33,063 nt of DNA from CAZQEZ01 sp964592475 (GCA_964592475.1 CAZQEZ010000040.1:1-33063); one strand, 5' to 3'; counted from the stretch's first letter, positions 1-7,442 are shown. Program-made: numbers and translations. Notes: generated by a model from the letters alone, not told the origin.

Positions 1-112
1 GTACAAAGGATTTTCTAGGTATTCCACCAAAGGTTTGTCTAAGTCAATCTTTCCAAACTTTTAGACTTAAAATTAAGAATAGTAGTGAAATGAGATATTT
101 AATTTTGCTCAT
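1..112 (-). pseudogene. Broken small secreted/membrane protein gene, partial at the window edge
   Basis: An ATG at 112-110 overlaps the TGA (111-109) of the preceding broken gene, the ATGA arrangement usual in operons. It opens MSKIKYLISLLFLILSL, which reads as a signal peptide or membrane anchor. This frame stops at 46-44. One base over (codons beginning at position 60) the reading continues as a sensible hydrophilic chain, KFGKIDLDKPLVEYLENPLY, to the window edge. I infer a single-base frameshift near position 61. The family is not recognised and the rest lies outside the window. A genuine stop after 22 codons, making this a short peptide, cannot be excluded. Confidence 0.35.
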
Positions 113-349
113 TTTAAATTTGATTTTAGGTTCTTTTTATTTAATGGATCAAGTTTCCTTTGTTCAGTCTCTGTATGATCAAATATTATTCTTGCCATTA
201 CTTCCCAAATATTACCCGGAAACATGTGACTACAATTTGATTCCTCTTTTTAGATCATCCTCATTATGCTTCAGTTCTAGAATTATTCCTCTTCCAGTTA
301 TTTTGAAACTATTTTCAACAAATTATTCTATAGCCTCTTTTACTACCAT
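109..349 (-). pseudogene. Degraded small protein gene with two stops and a frameshift
   Basis: The ATG at 349-347 overlaps the TAG of the upstream 102-residue gene. The frame reads MVVKEAIE, a TAA (325-323), then FVENSFKITGRGIILELK and on to a TAG at 232-230. It continues as SHVSG. After one extra base (214) it resumes in another frame as NIWEVMARIIFDHTETEQRK and ends at TGA 111-109. Protein-like composition on both sides of each lesion argues for a recently disabled gene of about 80 codons rather than random sequence. The family is not recognised; ITGRGIILELKHNE is the most distinctive stretch. A plus-strand frame open across 90-359 is interpreted as its shadow. Confidence 0.45.
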
Positions 350-651
350 TTCATTTTAAATTCAATATTAGCTGGGCAAGTAACAATTATTGAATCTTTT
401 GATTTTAAATATTCTGGTTTTGATTTCAGGATTACATCCATCGCAATTGGATTTAATTCATATTCATTTTTAGGATGTTCAATTTCTAAAGACCAGTCGA
501 CATCTAAATCATAATTTAATTTACCAACAGTCACCAGTCCATTTTCAATTTTTATTATGGCAGTGCCTGATTCTATAAATGGTACAGTTTTTCCTGTAGC
601 AAAAACCTTTATTTCTGTTAGCTCGGTCATTTTTTTAATTTTTCCCAACAT
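343..651 (-). CDS. Small hypothetical protein, 102 residues
   Basis: An intact frame encodes 102 residues, or 95 if the internal ATG at 630 (MTELTEIKV) is the true start. I see no signal peptide or membrane segment. The chain alternates short beta-like stretches (TAIIKIENGLVTVG, DWSLEIEHP, IAMDVILKSKP) and ends IVTCPANIEFKMKW, which suggests a small all-beta cytoplasmic protein. I do not recognise the family. Its stop overlaps the ATG of the next, degraded frame, and that frame overlaps a third, so the three looked like an operon before decay. It lies in the accessory left part of the window with AT-rich codons like the neighbouring regulator. The function is unknown. Confidence 0.55.
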   Translation of the reverse strand: MLGKIKKMTELTEIKVFATGKTVPFIESGTAIIKIENGLVTVGKLNYDLDVDWSLEIEHPKNEYELNPIAMDVILKSKPEYLKSKDSIIVTCPANIEFKMKW

Positions 652-655
652 TAAG

Positions 656-762
656 AATATAGGTCATAAGGTACTTCAAGTCTCCAAAGTATAATTCCGC
701 TACATATTTTCTTAAATGTAATCATTTTCAACTTTAGCACTATCTGCCCAATGACCTATATT
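656..762. repeat. 12-bp inverted repeat in the spacer after the XRE regulator
   Basis: AATATAGGTCAT (656-667) and ATGACCTATATT (751-762) are exact reverse complements separated by 83 bases. The right arm lies inside the cassette-boundary-like motif described separately. The arms could pair in single-stranded DNA or RNA. The intervening bases give only short, broken frames on the minus strand. No function is assigned. Confidence 0.5.
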
Positions 763-772
763 TAGTGTTGGC
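739..772 (-). other. Cassette-boundary-like motif downstream of the XRE gene
   Basis: Read on the minus strand, GCCAACACTAAATATAGG is followed directly by TCATTGGGCAG. It starts seven bases after the stop codon of the regulator gene. Its layout (GCyAACryT, then TATA, then GGGC/GGC) resembles the motif at 1412-1443 on the other side of the same gene. From memory, similar strings recur after small accessory genes in Bacteroidota, but this was not verified. Confidence 0.3.
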
Positions 773-778
773 ATGTCG

Positions 779-1333
779 TTATTTTATTAAAAGTTTGAAA
801 TGTTTGCCTAGCCCAGCCTCTACAATTTTTCGAAATGTTGAAAGCTCCACGTCCGTTCGGTTGTTCTCCAGCCTTGATATATAAAACCTAGAAGTACCGC
901 TTCTTTGAGCAAGTTGTTCCTGAGTTAACCCAGCCTTTATTCTTTCCAATTTAATTAGGCTACCAAATTTCTCCGAATTTGAGGGTTCTGCTGGTTCACT
1001 TAGTCTGTAAAGTTCATCGGGGCTCAACTCAAACGGATGATATTCTTCATTCCCATCTTCCGACACTAGGGTAATAGGAATATTATGCCATGATAAAGTA
1101 TAGTTCCTGAGTTTTACTTTCTTAAACTCCTTTGGATTTAGAAGCTGATACTCAATGTCATTTTCACCAATTCCCCATTTTTTAAATATCTTTTCAAAGT
1201 CCAGTATTCGACCCTCCCCGTTGTTGAACATGCATTGGATAGTCAATCCAATTACTTTCTGGATTTTTATGATTCTTGGAATGATTAGCTTCTTTCTCAT
1301 AATCTTGGATTCAATAATTTTTAATGTCGGCAA
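779..1333 (-). CDS. DUF2442-XRE fusion regulator (antitoxin-like)
   Basis: The N-terminal half (about residues 24-112, including KVKLRNYTLSW and FELSPDELYRLSE) looks like DUF2442, a small domain often found in antitoxin-type proteins. The C-terminal half (about 125-180) is a helix-turn-helix of the XRE/HTH_3 type: LIKLERIKAGLTQEQLAQRS, then TSRFYISRLENNRTDVELST. Such proteins are usually DNA-binding antitoxins or autorepressors. The longest frame begins with TTG at 1333; an ATG start exists at 1300 (MRKKLIIPR), and both fit the promoter at 1356-1386. No toxin gene lies upstream: the divergent side carries only a small ORF after a cassette-like motif. It is therefore an orphan, or its partner was lost. 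Confidence 0.75.
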   Translation of the reverse strand: MPTLKIIESKIMRKKLIIPRIIKIQKVIGLTIQCMFNNGEGRILDFEKIFKKWGIGENDIEYQLLNPKEFKKVKLRNYTLSWHNIPITLVSEDGNEEYHPFELSPDELYRLSEPAEPSNSEKFGSLIKLERIKAGLTQEQLAQRSGTSRFYISRLENNRTDVELSTFRKIVEAGLGKHFKLLIK

Positions 1334-1355
1334 AACATGTTGTCTATTTAAGCAA

Positions 1356-1386
1356 CAAATGTAAGGGTTATAAAGTTCGAATACAA
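1356..1386 (-). promoter_or_regulatory. Bacteroidota-type promoter of the XRE gene
   Basis: On the minus strand TTG (1386-1384) is followed after 20 bases by TACATTTG (1363-1356), a full match to the TAnnTTTG -7 element of Bacteroidota. Transcription would start near 1349, giving a leader of about 16 bases to the TTG start or about 49 to the ATG. Confidence 0.45.
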
Positions 1387-1411
1387 GTTTGAAACACTGC
1401 AGTCAATGCAT

Positions 1412-1443
1412 GCTAACGTTTGGCGGTATATGACTTGTGGCGG
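1412..1443 (+). other. Cassette-boundary-like motif upstream of the XRE gene
   Basis: GCTAACGTTTGGCGGTATAT is followed directly by GACTTGTGGCGG. It parallels the minus-strand motif at 739-772 (GCyAAC, then TATA, then a GGC-rich end). Together they bracket the regulator gene and its promoter, as expected if the gene arrived as a unit. It does not satisfy the GTTRRRY core of classical integron attC sites. Confidence 0.3.
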
Positions 1444-1457
1444 TTTTCAAAGCTTGT

Positions 1458-1652
1458 ATGTCCGAACAAAATTTACTTAAAAGCACCAAGCTTGAATTTA
1501 CCCTGCTCATTGAGACCATTGCAACCAAAGGCGAATTAGACGAGGTTGGCAGCAGAACACTGTTAGCAAAAGCTGAAAATGTGGAGGCAGCATTAAAAGT
1601 TGAAAAGGAACTAGAACGACTTAATGGAGTAAGGATAAAATGCTTAAAATGA
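1458..1652 (+). CDS. Small hypothetical protein, 64 residues
   Basis: From the ATG at 1458 (MSEQNLLKSTK) the frame gives about 64 residues, mostly charged and helical (LLAKAENVEAALKVEKELER), with no signal peptide or membrane segment. An earlier ATG at 1437 lies inside the cassette-like motif and adds only seven residues, so 1458 is preferred. The codons look like real coding sequence, and no gene lies opposite. It converges on mnmE with 29 bases between the stops. The family is not recognised. It could be a short orphan protein or the C-terminal remnant of a longer gene joined to the boundary motif. Confidence 0.4.
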   Translation: MSEQNLLKSTKLEFTLLIETIATKGELDEVGSRTLLAKAENVEAALKVEKELERLNGVRIKCLK

Positions 1653-1681
1653 AGGGTTTAGCTAATCAAAAGAAATGTAAC

Positions 1682-3055
1682 TTACTTTCCGATACAAAAT
1701 TTACTGAAAATATTTGCCAGCAAGTCGTCGGTGGTGATCTCTCCTGTAATCTCGCCCAGGTGGTGCAGGGCATTGCGGATATCCAGGGCCAGCAGGTCTC
1801 CGGTCATGCCGGCATCTACGGCGTGGAGCACTTCATCCAGTGCTTTTTGGGTGTTTACCAGGCTGTCGTAGTGGCGGATATTGGTCACCATGGTATTGCC
1901 GGTTTTGAATTGATCTACATTCACAGCACTCAGAATTTTTGCCTTCAGCTCTTCAATGTGCTGCTTTTCGGAGGCGGAGATGAAAATAATGTCTCTGGCG
2001 TTTAAATGTTCCAGTAATTCGGGCTGGGCCCTATCCAGCTTGTTTCCCACATTTATAAACGGCACTCCCAGGTTTTCAAGCTTGTTAATATCGCGCTGTA
2101 TCTCGGTCATATTTTCCTGGCTTAGGTCAAAAAGGTAAATGATCAGGCTGGCTTTTTGCATTTGAGAATGCGTTCGCTCCACCCCCATCGCCTCTATTTT
2201 GTCAGTCGCTTCCCGGATACCGGCAGTATCAATGAAGCGGAATGGTACTCCTTCGATATTAATTTCATCTTCGATAAAATCGCGGGTGGTGCCGGGAATA
2301 TCGGTAACGATGGCTTTTTCTTCATTGAGCAGGGTATTGAGCAGGGTTGATTTGCCAGCGTTGGGCTTGCCGGCAATCACGGTGGGTATACCGGTTTTGA
2401 TCACGTTGCCCAGGGCAAAGCTGGAAATCAGATCTCCAATTACTTTGTGCAAATCGTTGATCAGCTTACGTAGATCTTCCCGACTGGCAAATTCCACATC
2501 TTCTTCTACAAAATCCAGTTCCAGTTCTATCATGCTGGCAAAATGGATCAGCTGTTGGCGCAATTCCTTGATCTTACCCGAAAAACCGCCCCGCATCTGG
2601 TTCATAGCTGCCCGGTGTGCCGCCTCCGATTCGGAATGTATCAGGTCGGCTACTGCTTCTGCCTGGGCCAGGTCAAATTTACCATTGACAAAGGCTCGCT
2701 TGGTAAACTCCCCCGGTTGAGCCAGCCGGGCGCCATTTTTCAGGAGCAACTTGATCACTTCACTCACGATATAGCCCGAACCATGCGTGCTTATTTCCAC
2801 CACGTTTTCTTTGGTATAAGAGCTGGGTGATTTGAAAAGTGAAACCAAGACCTCATCTATCACTTTTGCTCCATCGCGGATGGTACCAAAATGAATGGTA
2901 TGAGAATCCTGCCTGTTCAGGTCCTTGCCTTTAAACACCTCGTTGCAAATGTTAATGGCGTCTTTTCCACTTAAGCGGATAACCGCGATGGCTCCTACTC
3001 CCTGAGGAGTAGCTAATGCCACAATGGTGTCGTCGTTGAATGTATAGTTTAGCAC
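1682..3055 (-). CDS. mnmE: tRNA modification GTPase MnmE (TrmE)
   Basis: MnmE works with MnmG to install the 5-carboxymethylaminomethyl group on the wobble uridine of certain tRNAs in the cytoplasm. All parts are present in 457 residues, the normal length. There is an N-terminal tetrahydrofolate-binding domain (TIVALATPQGVGAIAVIRLS), a helical domain, and an inserted G domain with P-loop GKPNAGKS (229-236), DIPGTTRD (252-259), DTAG (276-279) and NKLD (338-341). The C-terminal CIGK (454-457) carries the family's essential cysteine. It stands alone, divergent from a secreted-protein gene, and is visibly richer in G+C than its surroundings, which explains the long antisense open frames across it. 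Confidence is high. Confidence 0.97.
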   Translation of the reverse strand: MLNYTFNDDTIVALATPQGVGAIAVIRLSGKDAINICNEVFKGKDLNRQDSHTIHFGTIRDGAKVIDEVLVSLFKSPSSYTKENVVEISTHGSGYIVSEVIKLLLKNGARLAQPGEFTKRAFVNGKFDLAQAEAVADLIHSESEAAHRAAMNQMRGGFSGKIKELRQQLIHFASMIELELDFVEEDVEFASREDLRKLINDLHKVIGDLISSFALGNVIKTGIPTVIAGKPNAGKSTLLNTLLNEEKAIVTDIPGTTRDFIEDEINIEGVPFRFIDTAGIREATDKIEAMGVERTHSQMQKASLIIYLFDLSQENMTEIQRDINKLENLGVPFINVGNKLDRAQPELLEHLNARDIIFISASEKQHIEELKAKILSAVNVDQFKTGNTMVTNIRHYDSLVNTQKALDEVLHAVDAGMTGDLLALDIRNALHHLGEITGEITTDDLLANIFSKFCIGK

Positions 3056-3175
3056 GTCAGCTTTTTGCCTGCAAAATTAGACAATGTGTTGGGAGTATTG
3101 AAAAAATGCAGTACAATTGTAATAAGCAATTATATTCGATTTACAATTTTTGTTATCCACTTATTAATTATTCTT

Positions 3176-4393
3176 ATGCGGGGAACATTTACTTTCCTGA
3201 CTGCTTTCTTAATCGCATCTTCCTGTCAGCAGGTTTTCGGCCAGCTGCTAAAGGGGATTATTAAAGATGCTTCTAGTGATAGTACGATATCATTTGCGCA
3301 CGTGAGTTGTCAAAATGGCAAGGGAACTGTTAGCAATCAATCGGGCCAATTTGAACTAGCATTAATCGAAGCAGGTAATTTTATCACTGTGTCCCATATT
3401 GGTTATCAAACACGAAAGGTTATGATTGATGAGCAAAAAAATATCGAGATATTGCTTCATCCTGATATAATCTTATTGGAAGAAATTACGCTAATAGATG
3501 ATACCTATGCCCGCGCTGTTGCCAATGAGGTAATGGGTGTTTTAGCCAATGGTGAAAGTGCTTACGGTAAGGCATTTTACCGACAAATCAGCAAGCATGA
3601 CACCATGTATACTTCATTTTCGGAAGGCTTTTATGAATTGGAATATAGTAGTAGGGGGGTAGAAAAGGTAAACTTGAAACAAGCCAGGTTTGCTAATAAA
3701 AAATCAGACACGATACCTTTTTTTCGTTTTGCTAACTTTGATTATCTCTCCATTGGTTTAAATGTATATAACAGCAATACCGAACCAAATATCAATGAAT
3801 TAGCCAAACCATTTGGCCGGGCCTATTTTGATGATTATCAGTTTCGCCTGCAAAAACAATGGACAAAAGCAGGAGATAGCCTGGTGGAAGTAAAATTTTT
3901 TCCGGGCGAAAACCTTAGACTTGAATCGTCTTTGCAAGGAAGCTTTACTTATAATCGCAGCCAAAAAAGACTTTTGCAGCAAAAATTACATATTATCAAT
4001 GCGCTGGGTGCCGATAACATTGAGTTGACAGCTAATGACAAAAGCAGGAATGATCAAGTAGATATGATGAATCCGAAATACCAATGGGAAATTTCATATG
4101 CTGAAAATACCAATAAAATCAACCACCTACTGGTACGTTTTACCTATGATTTAAGTCTGAACGGAAAAATATTTCCCTGCAGTATTTTTTCTCACTTTAC
4201 CATTTACGAAAAAATGAAGAAAAAGCCTCGTGGACTTACCGAAGCAAAAGTAACCGATCATTATACCTTTCGAAATGCCGAATACAGACCACGATTTTGG
4301 CGAGACAACCCGGTAGTAAAACAAACCCCTGAAGAAAAATCAATGATTGCTACTTTTGAAAAGGATAATGCTTTTGGCAGTTATTTCAAATAA
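3176..4393 (+). CDS. Secreted CarboxypepD_reg-like domain protein
   Basis: The start is placed at the ATG at 3176 because MRGTFTFLTAFLIASSCQQV reads as a signal peptide, cleaved near VFG-Q. The longer open frame from 3065 adds 37 unlikely residues. The mature protein begins with a beta-sandwich of the CarboxypepD_reg-like type (LLKGIIKDASSDSTISFAHV, then GQFELAL, then VSHIGYQTRKV), the domain also seen at the N-terminus of TonB receptors. The remaining roughly 300 residues look like a beta-rich domain of unknown function, with no receptor barrel. It is about 405 residues and probably periplasmic or surface-attached. Such proteins are common and mostly uncharacterised in Bacteroidota. It is divergent from mnmE across 120 bases. 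Confidence 0.75.
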   Translation: MRGTFTFLTAFLIASSCQQVFGQLLKGIIKDASSDSTISFAHVSCQNGKGTVSNQSGQFELALIEAGNFITVSHIGYQTRKVMIDEQKNIEILLHPDIILLEEITLIDDTYARAVANEVMGVLANGESAYGKAFYRQISKHDTMYTSFSEGFYELEYSSRGVEKVNLKQARFANKKSDTIPFFRFANFDYLSIGLNVYNSNTEPNINELAKPFGRAYFDDYQFRLQKQWTKAGDSLVEVKFFPGENLRLESSLQGSFTYNRSQKRLLQQKLHIINALGADNIELTANDKSRNDQVDMMNPKYQWEISYAENTNKINHLLVRFTYDLSLNGKIFPCSIFSHFTIYEKMKKKPRGLTEAKVTDHYTFRNAEYRPRFWRDNPVVKQTPEEKSMIATFEKDNAFGSYFK

Positions 4394-4457
4394 CAACCAA
4401 TAAAAACCATTGGAGCGTTAGCAGCGGCTTGCTTTATAGCTAGCCAATTGCAAATAA

Positions 4458-4485
4458 CGACCGTTATGGCCTCGGTCAGTTTTTG
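4458..4485 (+). terminator. Possible terminator after the CarboxypepD_reg gene
   Basis: GACCG (4458-4462) pairs with CGGTC (4472-4476) around a nine-base loop and is followed by AGTTTTTGG. The stem is short, so this is a weak candidate between two convergent genes. Confidence 0.3.
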
Positions 4486-4498
4486 GCTGTCATAAAAA

Positions 4499-5413
4499 CT
4501 ATCCTTCTTTTTCAATTTCGCGTTTTTCTATTCTTACCGAGGTACTTGTAGGCTTAATTTCCTTACCATAGCGATTGGCATAAACTTTTGTGAAAATACC
4601 CCCTATCATCACGATAATGGAAGAATAAAACACCCATACCAAGATACCCACCAGCGAACCTGCCGCATCGTAGGCGTTGGTTATTTTCATATTGTTGAGC
4701 AGTATACCAATCACATATTTTCCGATGGTAAATAATATGGCAGTAGCAAATGAACCTACCAATGCATCGCGCCATTTTATTTTGGCATCGGGTAGCACCT
4801 TGAATAGCAACGTAAAAATGAGCATGGTCACACTAAACGACAATAGAAAGTTGGCTACCGTCATCACTTCAGAAGTAATGGAGCTTACCAGGTTATTAAT
4901 CACATTTTGAAAGAATCCAAATACGGCATCTTTAATTAAAAATACCAGCATCAAGAAGCCTAATACTACAATCAAACCAAAAGAAAGCGCTCTATCTTTT
5001 AAAAATTTCAGAAAGCCTTTTTTGGGTTTTGGCTTTACTTCCCAGATATTATTAAGCCCTTGCTGAATGAAATTAAACACGGCAGTAGCACTGATAAACA
5101 AGATAATGATACTGGTAAGTGTATTTAAAAACCCTTGTTCGGTAAGCATTGCTGCTTGCAAAAGAGACTCAATTTGTTCAGAACTTTTTTGTCCTATAAG
5201 GTCACCTGTCTGTTCAGATAAAGTCTCCTGAATAGCACTTTGCTCTACTCTGGGGATTTTTTCCAGTATAGCAACAATAATGAATAAAATGGACGGCATC
5301 GAAAATATGGTAAAAAAGGCAATGGCAGCACTATATACAACCGGATCGTTGGCAGTAAAATCCTCGTATACTCCTACTACTACTTTTTTACTAGTTTTAA
5401 AAAGTTGTTTCAT
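4499..5413 (-). CDS. YihY/BrkB family inner-membrane protein
   Basis: A 304-residue protein of the YihY/BrkB (UPF0761) family. The N-terminus has the family pattern DPVVYSAAIAFFTIFSMPSI, followed by a roughly 40-residue hydrophilic stretch and five further hydrophobic segments. Conserved pieces include FNFIQQGLNNIWEVKPKP, the FKVLPDAKIKWRDALVGS region and YDAAGSLVGILVWVFYSSII. The C-terminus is charged and cytoplasmic. The family has sometimes been linked to transport or misnamed ribonuclease BN; no biochemical role is certain. It starts three bases after the stop of the TrkA-C gene, so the two are almost certainly cotranscribed. This points to a membrane or ion-homeostasis context, which is inference. 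Confidence 0.85.
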   Translation of the reverse strand: MKQLFKTSKKVVVGVYEDFTANDPVVYSAAIAFFTIFSMPSILFIIVAILEKIPRVEQSAIQETLSEQTGDLIGQKSSEQIESLLQAAMLTEQGFLNTLTSIIILFISATAVFNFIQQGLNNIWEVKPKPKKGFLKFLKDRALSFGLIVVLGFLMLVFLIKDAVFGFFQNVINNLVSSITSEVMTVANFLLSFSVTMLIFTLLFKVLPDAKIKWRDALVGSFATAILFTIGKYVIGILLNNMKITNAYDAAGSLVGILVWVFYSSIIVMIGGIFTKVYANRYGKEIKPTSTSVRIEKREIEKEG

Positions 5414-5416
5414 TAT

Positions 5417-6235
5417 TTATTTAATTGTATTTTCAGTTTCTCTTTGTTTTTTATCCAATTCAAGTGTTTCTTTTTCCAGTTGCTTTTGTTCATCCACTTT
5501 CAATTTGTGTTGTATAGAACCATGAACACCCTTTTTACGCTCATCAAGATCTTCAAATAATGTGTGGCGACCATACAGTATCAATAAATCACCATCCAGA
5601 ATCTCCGTTTCACCGGATGGAACTCCAATGTAATGGCCATTTTTTCTTTTAATACCCAGCACATTGATACCTTCATCACGCAGCGACAAACTTTTCAAGT
5701 TTTGATTGGCTATCCAATCTTGTTTTTCCACCATCAACTCTGAAATAGCATAGTCATCCGAAAGATGCAATAGTCCGGCATAATCGCGCACATTGAGTTT
5801 GGTATACCGCTTCAGCATGTTGCTGATGATACTGGATAATTGCTTATCTACCCATTTGCTGGCACTTAGCATCAAGAGTATTAATACACTTCCGGCTAGC
5901 ACAAGAAGCCTGATGACAAGGTCAGTTTTATCAGGACCGGTATCTATAAAAGTTACAATTAAAGAGGCAATAACAGAGATGATCCCTGCATTTCCCAGTA
6001 GCATCAATGTCATAATAATTCTCCGTCGAACCGGGTGATTGACCAATTTTTCCGCTTCACCGGTGGTAAACCCTACCCCTGTAAAGGCTGATCGAGCTTG
6101 GAATCTGGCCAATTGTTTACTCAAACCGGTATGCATTAATGCAATAGTGGCTATACGAGTAAAAAGAATAGAAAAAGTAACAATGATTATTACCGCTATT
6201 ACTGAAGTCATAAATAGGAGTTTATTATTTAACAA
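5417..6235 (-). CDS. Membrane protein with TrkA-C (RCK_C) domain
   Basis: 272 residues. The N-terminal half has about three membrane segments (roughly 6-31, 76-98, 108-128). Between the first two lies ARSAFTGVGFTTGEAEKLVN, whose GVGFTTG piece recalls the selectivity-loop sequences of Trk/Ktr-type potassium transporters. After an amphipathic linker comes a TrkA-C domain (about 165-240: NVLGIKRKNGHYIGVPSGE, then DGDLLILYGR), a regulatory module that binds small ligands in potassium channels and antiporters. The C-terminal 35 residues are highly charged and helical (EKETLELDKKQRETEN). It is the first gene of a two-gene unit with the YihY protein and diverges from mscS. A role in cation transport or sensing is inferred; the exact activity is unknown. 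Confidence 0.75.
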   Translation of the reverse strand: MLNNKLLFMTSVIAVIIIVTFSILFTRIATIALMHTGLSKQLARFQARSAFTGVGFTTGEAEKLVNHPVRRRIIMTLMLLGNAGIISVIASLIVTFIDTGPDKTDLVIRLLVLAGSVLILLMLSASKWVDKQLSSIISNMLKRYTKLNVRDYAGLLHLSDDYAISELMVEKQDWIANQNLKSLSLRDEGINVLGIKRKNGHYIGVPSGETEILDGDLLILYGRHTLFEDLDERKKGVHGSIQHKLKVDEQKQLEKETLELDKKQRETENTIK

Positions 6236-6248
6236 GGATAGCTGTAGG

Positions 6249-6294
6249 ATGTTGTAAAGCTCTTTCTCAGCGGCCTACCGCGTAATTACAACAT
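6249..6294. promoter_or_regulatory. Inverted repeat in the divergent TrkA-C / MscS promoter region
   Basis: ATGTTGTAA (6249-6257) and TTACAACAT (6286-6294) are exact reverse complements with 28 bases between them. They lie in the 113-base spacer between the two divergent genes. This could be a two-half operator acting on both directions or a hairpin in one leader. Confidence 0.35.
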
Positions 6295-6348
6295 AACAAT
6301 TTTCTTTGAGTTATATTTTAAATTCTCACATTTTAAAGTAAATTTTTT

Positions 6349-7266
6349 ATGGAAAACAAAGTATTTACCAGTGAATTTTGGATACAAGCCGGAAACCAAA
6401 TGATTGACTGGAGTGTAGCAAATGTGCCCGGTATTATCCTTACCATCATTTTTGGATTGATTGCTTCCAAGTTTCTTAATTTTTTACTGAAAAAGCTCAG
6501 GGCAATTATTTCGAGTCGCCTTAAAAAAGACGAGAATGCATTTGAAAGCGAAAAAAGAACCGAAACCCTACTGGGCATTCTTAAAGGCGTAGGTAAATTA
6601 GTAATATGGACCATGGTGCTTATCATTATATTAAAGAAGCTCACTATCGATATTGCTCCATTACTTGCGGGGGTTGGTATAGTAGGTTTAGCCGTTGGCT
6701 TCGGGGCCCAGGAATTGGTACGAGATATTATCACAGGTTTTTTTATCTTATTAGAAAATCAAATTCGAAAAGGCGATGTGGCTATACTTAATAACACTGG
6801 CGGATTAGTGGAAAATATTGGTTTACGAACCATTACGCTTCGCGATTTTAGTGGGGTAGTGCATGTATTTCAAAATGGAAAAATAAACTCGCTTAGTAAT
6901 ATGACCAAAGAATGGTCGGCTATGGTGTTTGATATTGGGGTGGCTTACAAAGAAAACACCGACAGAGTATCAGAAATCATAAAACAAGTAGGTGATGAAT
7001 TGGCGGCAGAAGAAAATTTTAAAGCAAAAATACTTGAGCCGATAGAGATTTTTGGAGTGGATAATTTTGCTGACAGCGCGGTAGTAATTAAAGCACGCCT
7101 AAAAACCAAACCTATTGAGCAGTGGACCGTAGGACGGGAATTTCGGGGCAGGCTAAAAAAAGCTTTTGATGCCCATGGTATAGAAATTCCATTTCCACAT
7201 CGTACACTTTACTGGGGCGAAGAGATTAAACCTTTGCAAATCTCAAAACCGGAAGAAAATTCCTGA
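6349..7266 (+). CDS. MscS-family small-conductance mechanosensitive channel
   Basis: 305 residues with the MscS layout. There are two N-terminal membrane segments (about 25-50 and 80-103). The pore-lining helix follows (LLAGVGIVGLAVGFGAQELV), rich in Gly and Ala, and continues as DIITGFFILLENQIRKGDVA into the beta domain. The beta domain (NTGGLVENIGLRTITLRD, then GVVHVFQNGKI) and the C-terminal alpha/beta domain ending GIEIPFPHRTLYW complete the fold. It opens under membrane tension to release solutes during hypo-osmotic shock. The length matches the short E. coli MscS type. It is divergent from the TrkA-C/YihY pair, so three membrane proteins plausibly involved in ion or osmotic balance share one control region. 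Confidence 0.92.
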   Translation: MENKVFTSEFWIQAGNQMIDWSVANVPGIILTIIFGLIASKFLNFLLKKLRAIISSRLKKDENAFESEKRTETLLGILKGVGKLVIWTMVLIIILKKLTIDIAPLLAGVGIVGLAVGFGAQELVRDIITGFFILLENQIRKGDVAILNNTGGLVENIGLRTITLRDFSGVVHVFQNGKINSLSNMTKEWSAMVFDIGVAYKENTDRVSEIIKQVGDELAAEENFKAKILEPIEIFGVDNFADSAVVIKARLKTKPIEQWTVGREFRGRLKKAFDAHGIEIPFPHRTLYWGEEIKPLQISKPEENS

Positions 7267-7281
7267 GATTTAATTTGTACG

Positions 7282-7323
7282 GCAAAAAAATAGCAGCTAT
7301 TTTTTATAATAGTTGCTTTTTGC
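7282..7323 (+). terminator. Hairpin terminator after mscS
   Basis: GCAAAAA with GCAGCTATT on the left pairs with AATAGTTGC and TTTTTGC on the right, with one G-T pair, a small bulge and a TTTTAT loop. It sits 15 bases after the mscS stop. The stem is A-T rich, so its strength is uncertain. Confidence 0.4.
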
Positions 7324-7442
7324 AGTTAACGGTTTTTTATAATTACTAGATATTATTTAATTTTTTCACCCAAAATGTGTTATATTTACATGAAAAATTT
7401 ATTTATTTATCATTAATATTGTTAATCCAAACTATACTTATT

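Noticed and set aside
90..359. Plus-strand open frame of 89 codons at the left edge
   Set aside because: The minus strand across the same bases reads as a protein with identifiable lesions, whereas the plus-strand product is just leucine/serine-rich sequence.
1412..1443. Classical integron attC site
   Set aside because: The core does not fit GTTRRRY/RYYYAAC pairing and no integrase is present in the window, so only a looser cassette-boundary idea is kept.
2199..2720. Long plus-strand open frame (173 codons) inside mnmE, with others at 1640-2005 and 2543-2830
   Set aside because: These are antisense shadows of a well-supported mnmE in relatively G+C-rich DNA. Their low-complexity serine/leucine-rich products show no family motifs.
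6333..6734. Minus-strand open frame opposite mscS
   Set aside because: It is a shadow of the mscS pore region, and no independent start context or family signal is seen.
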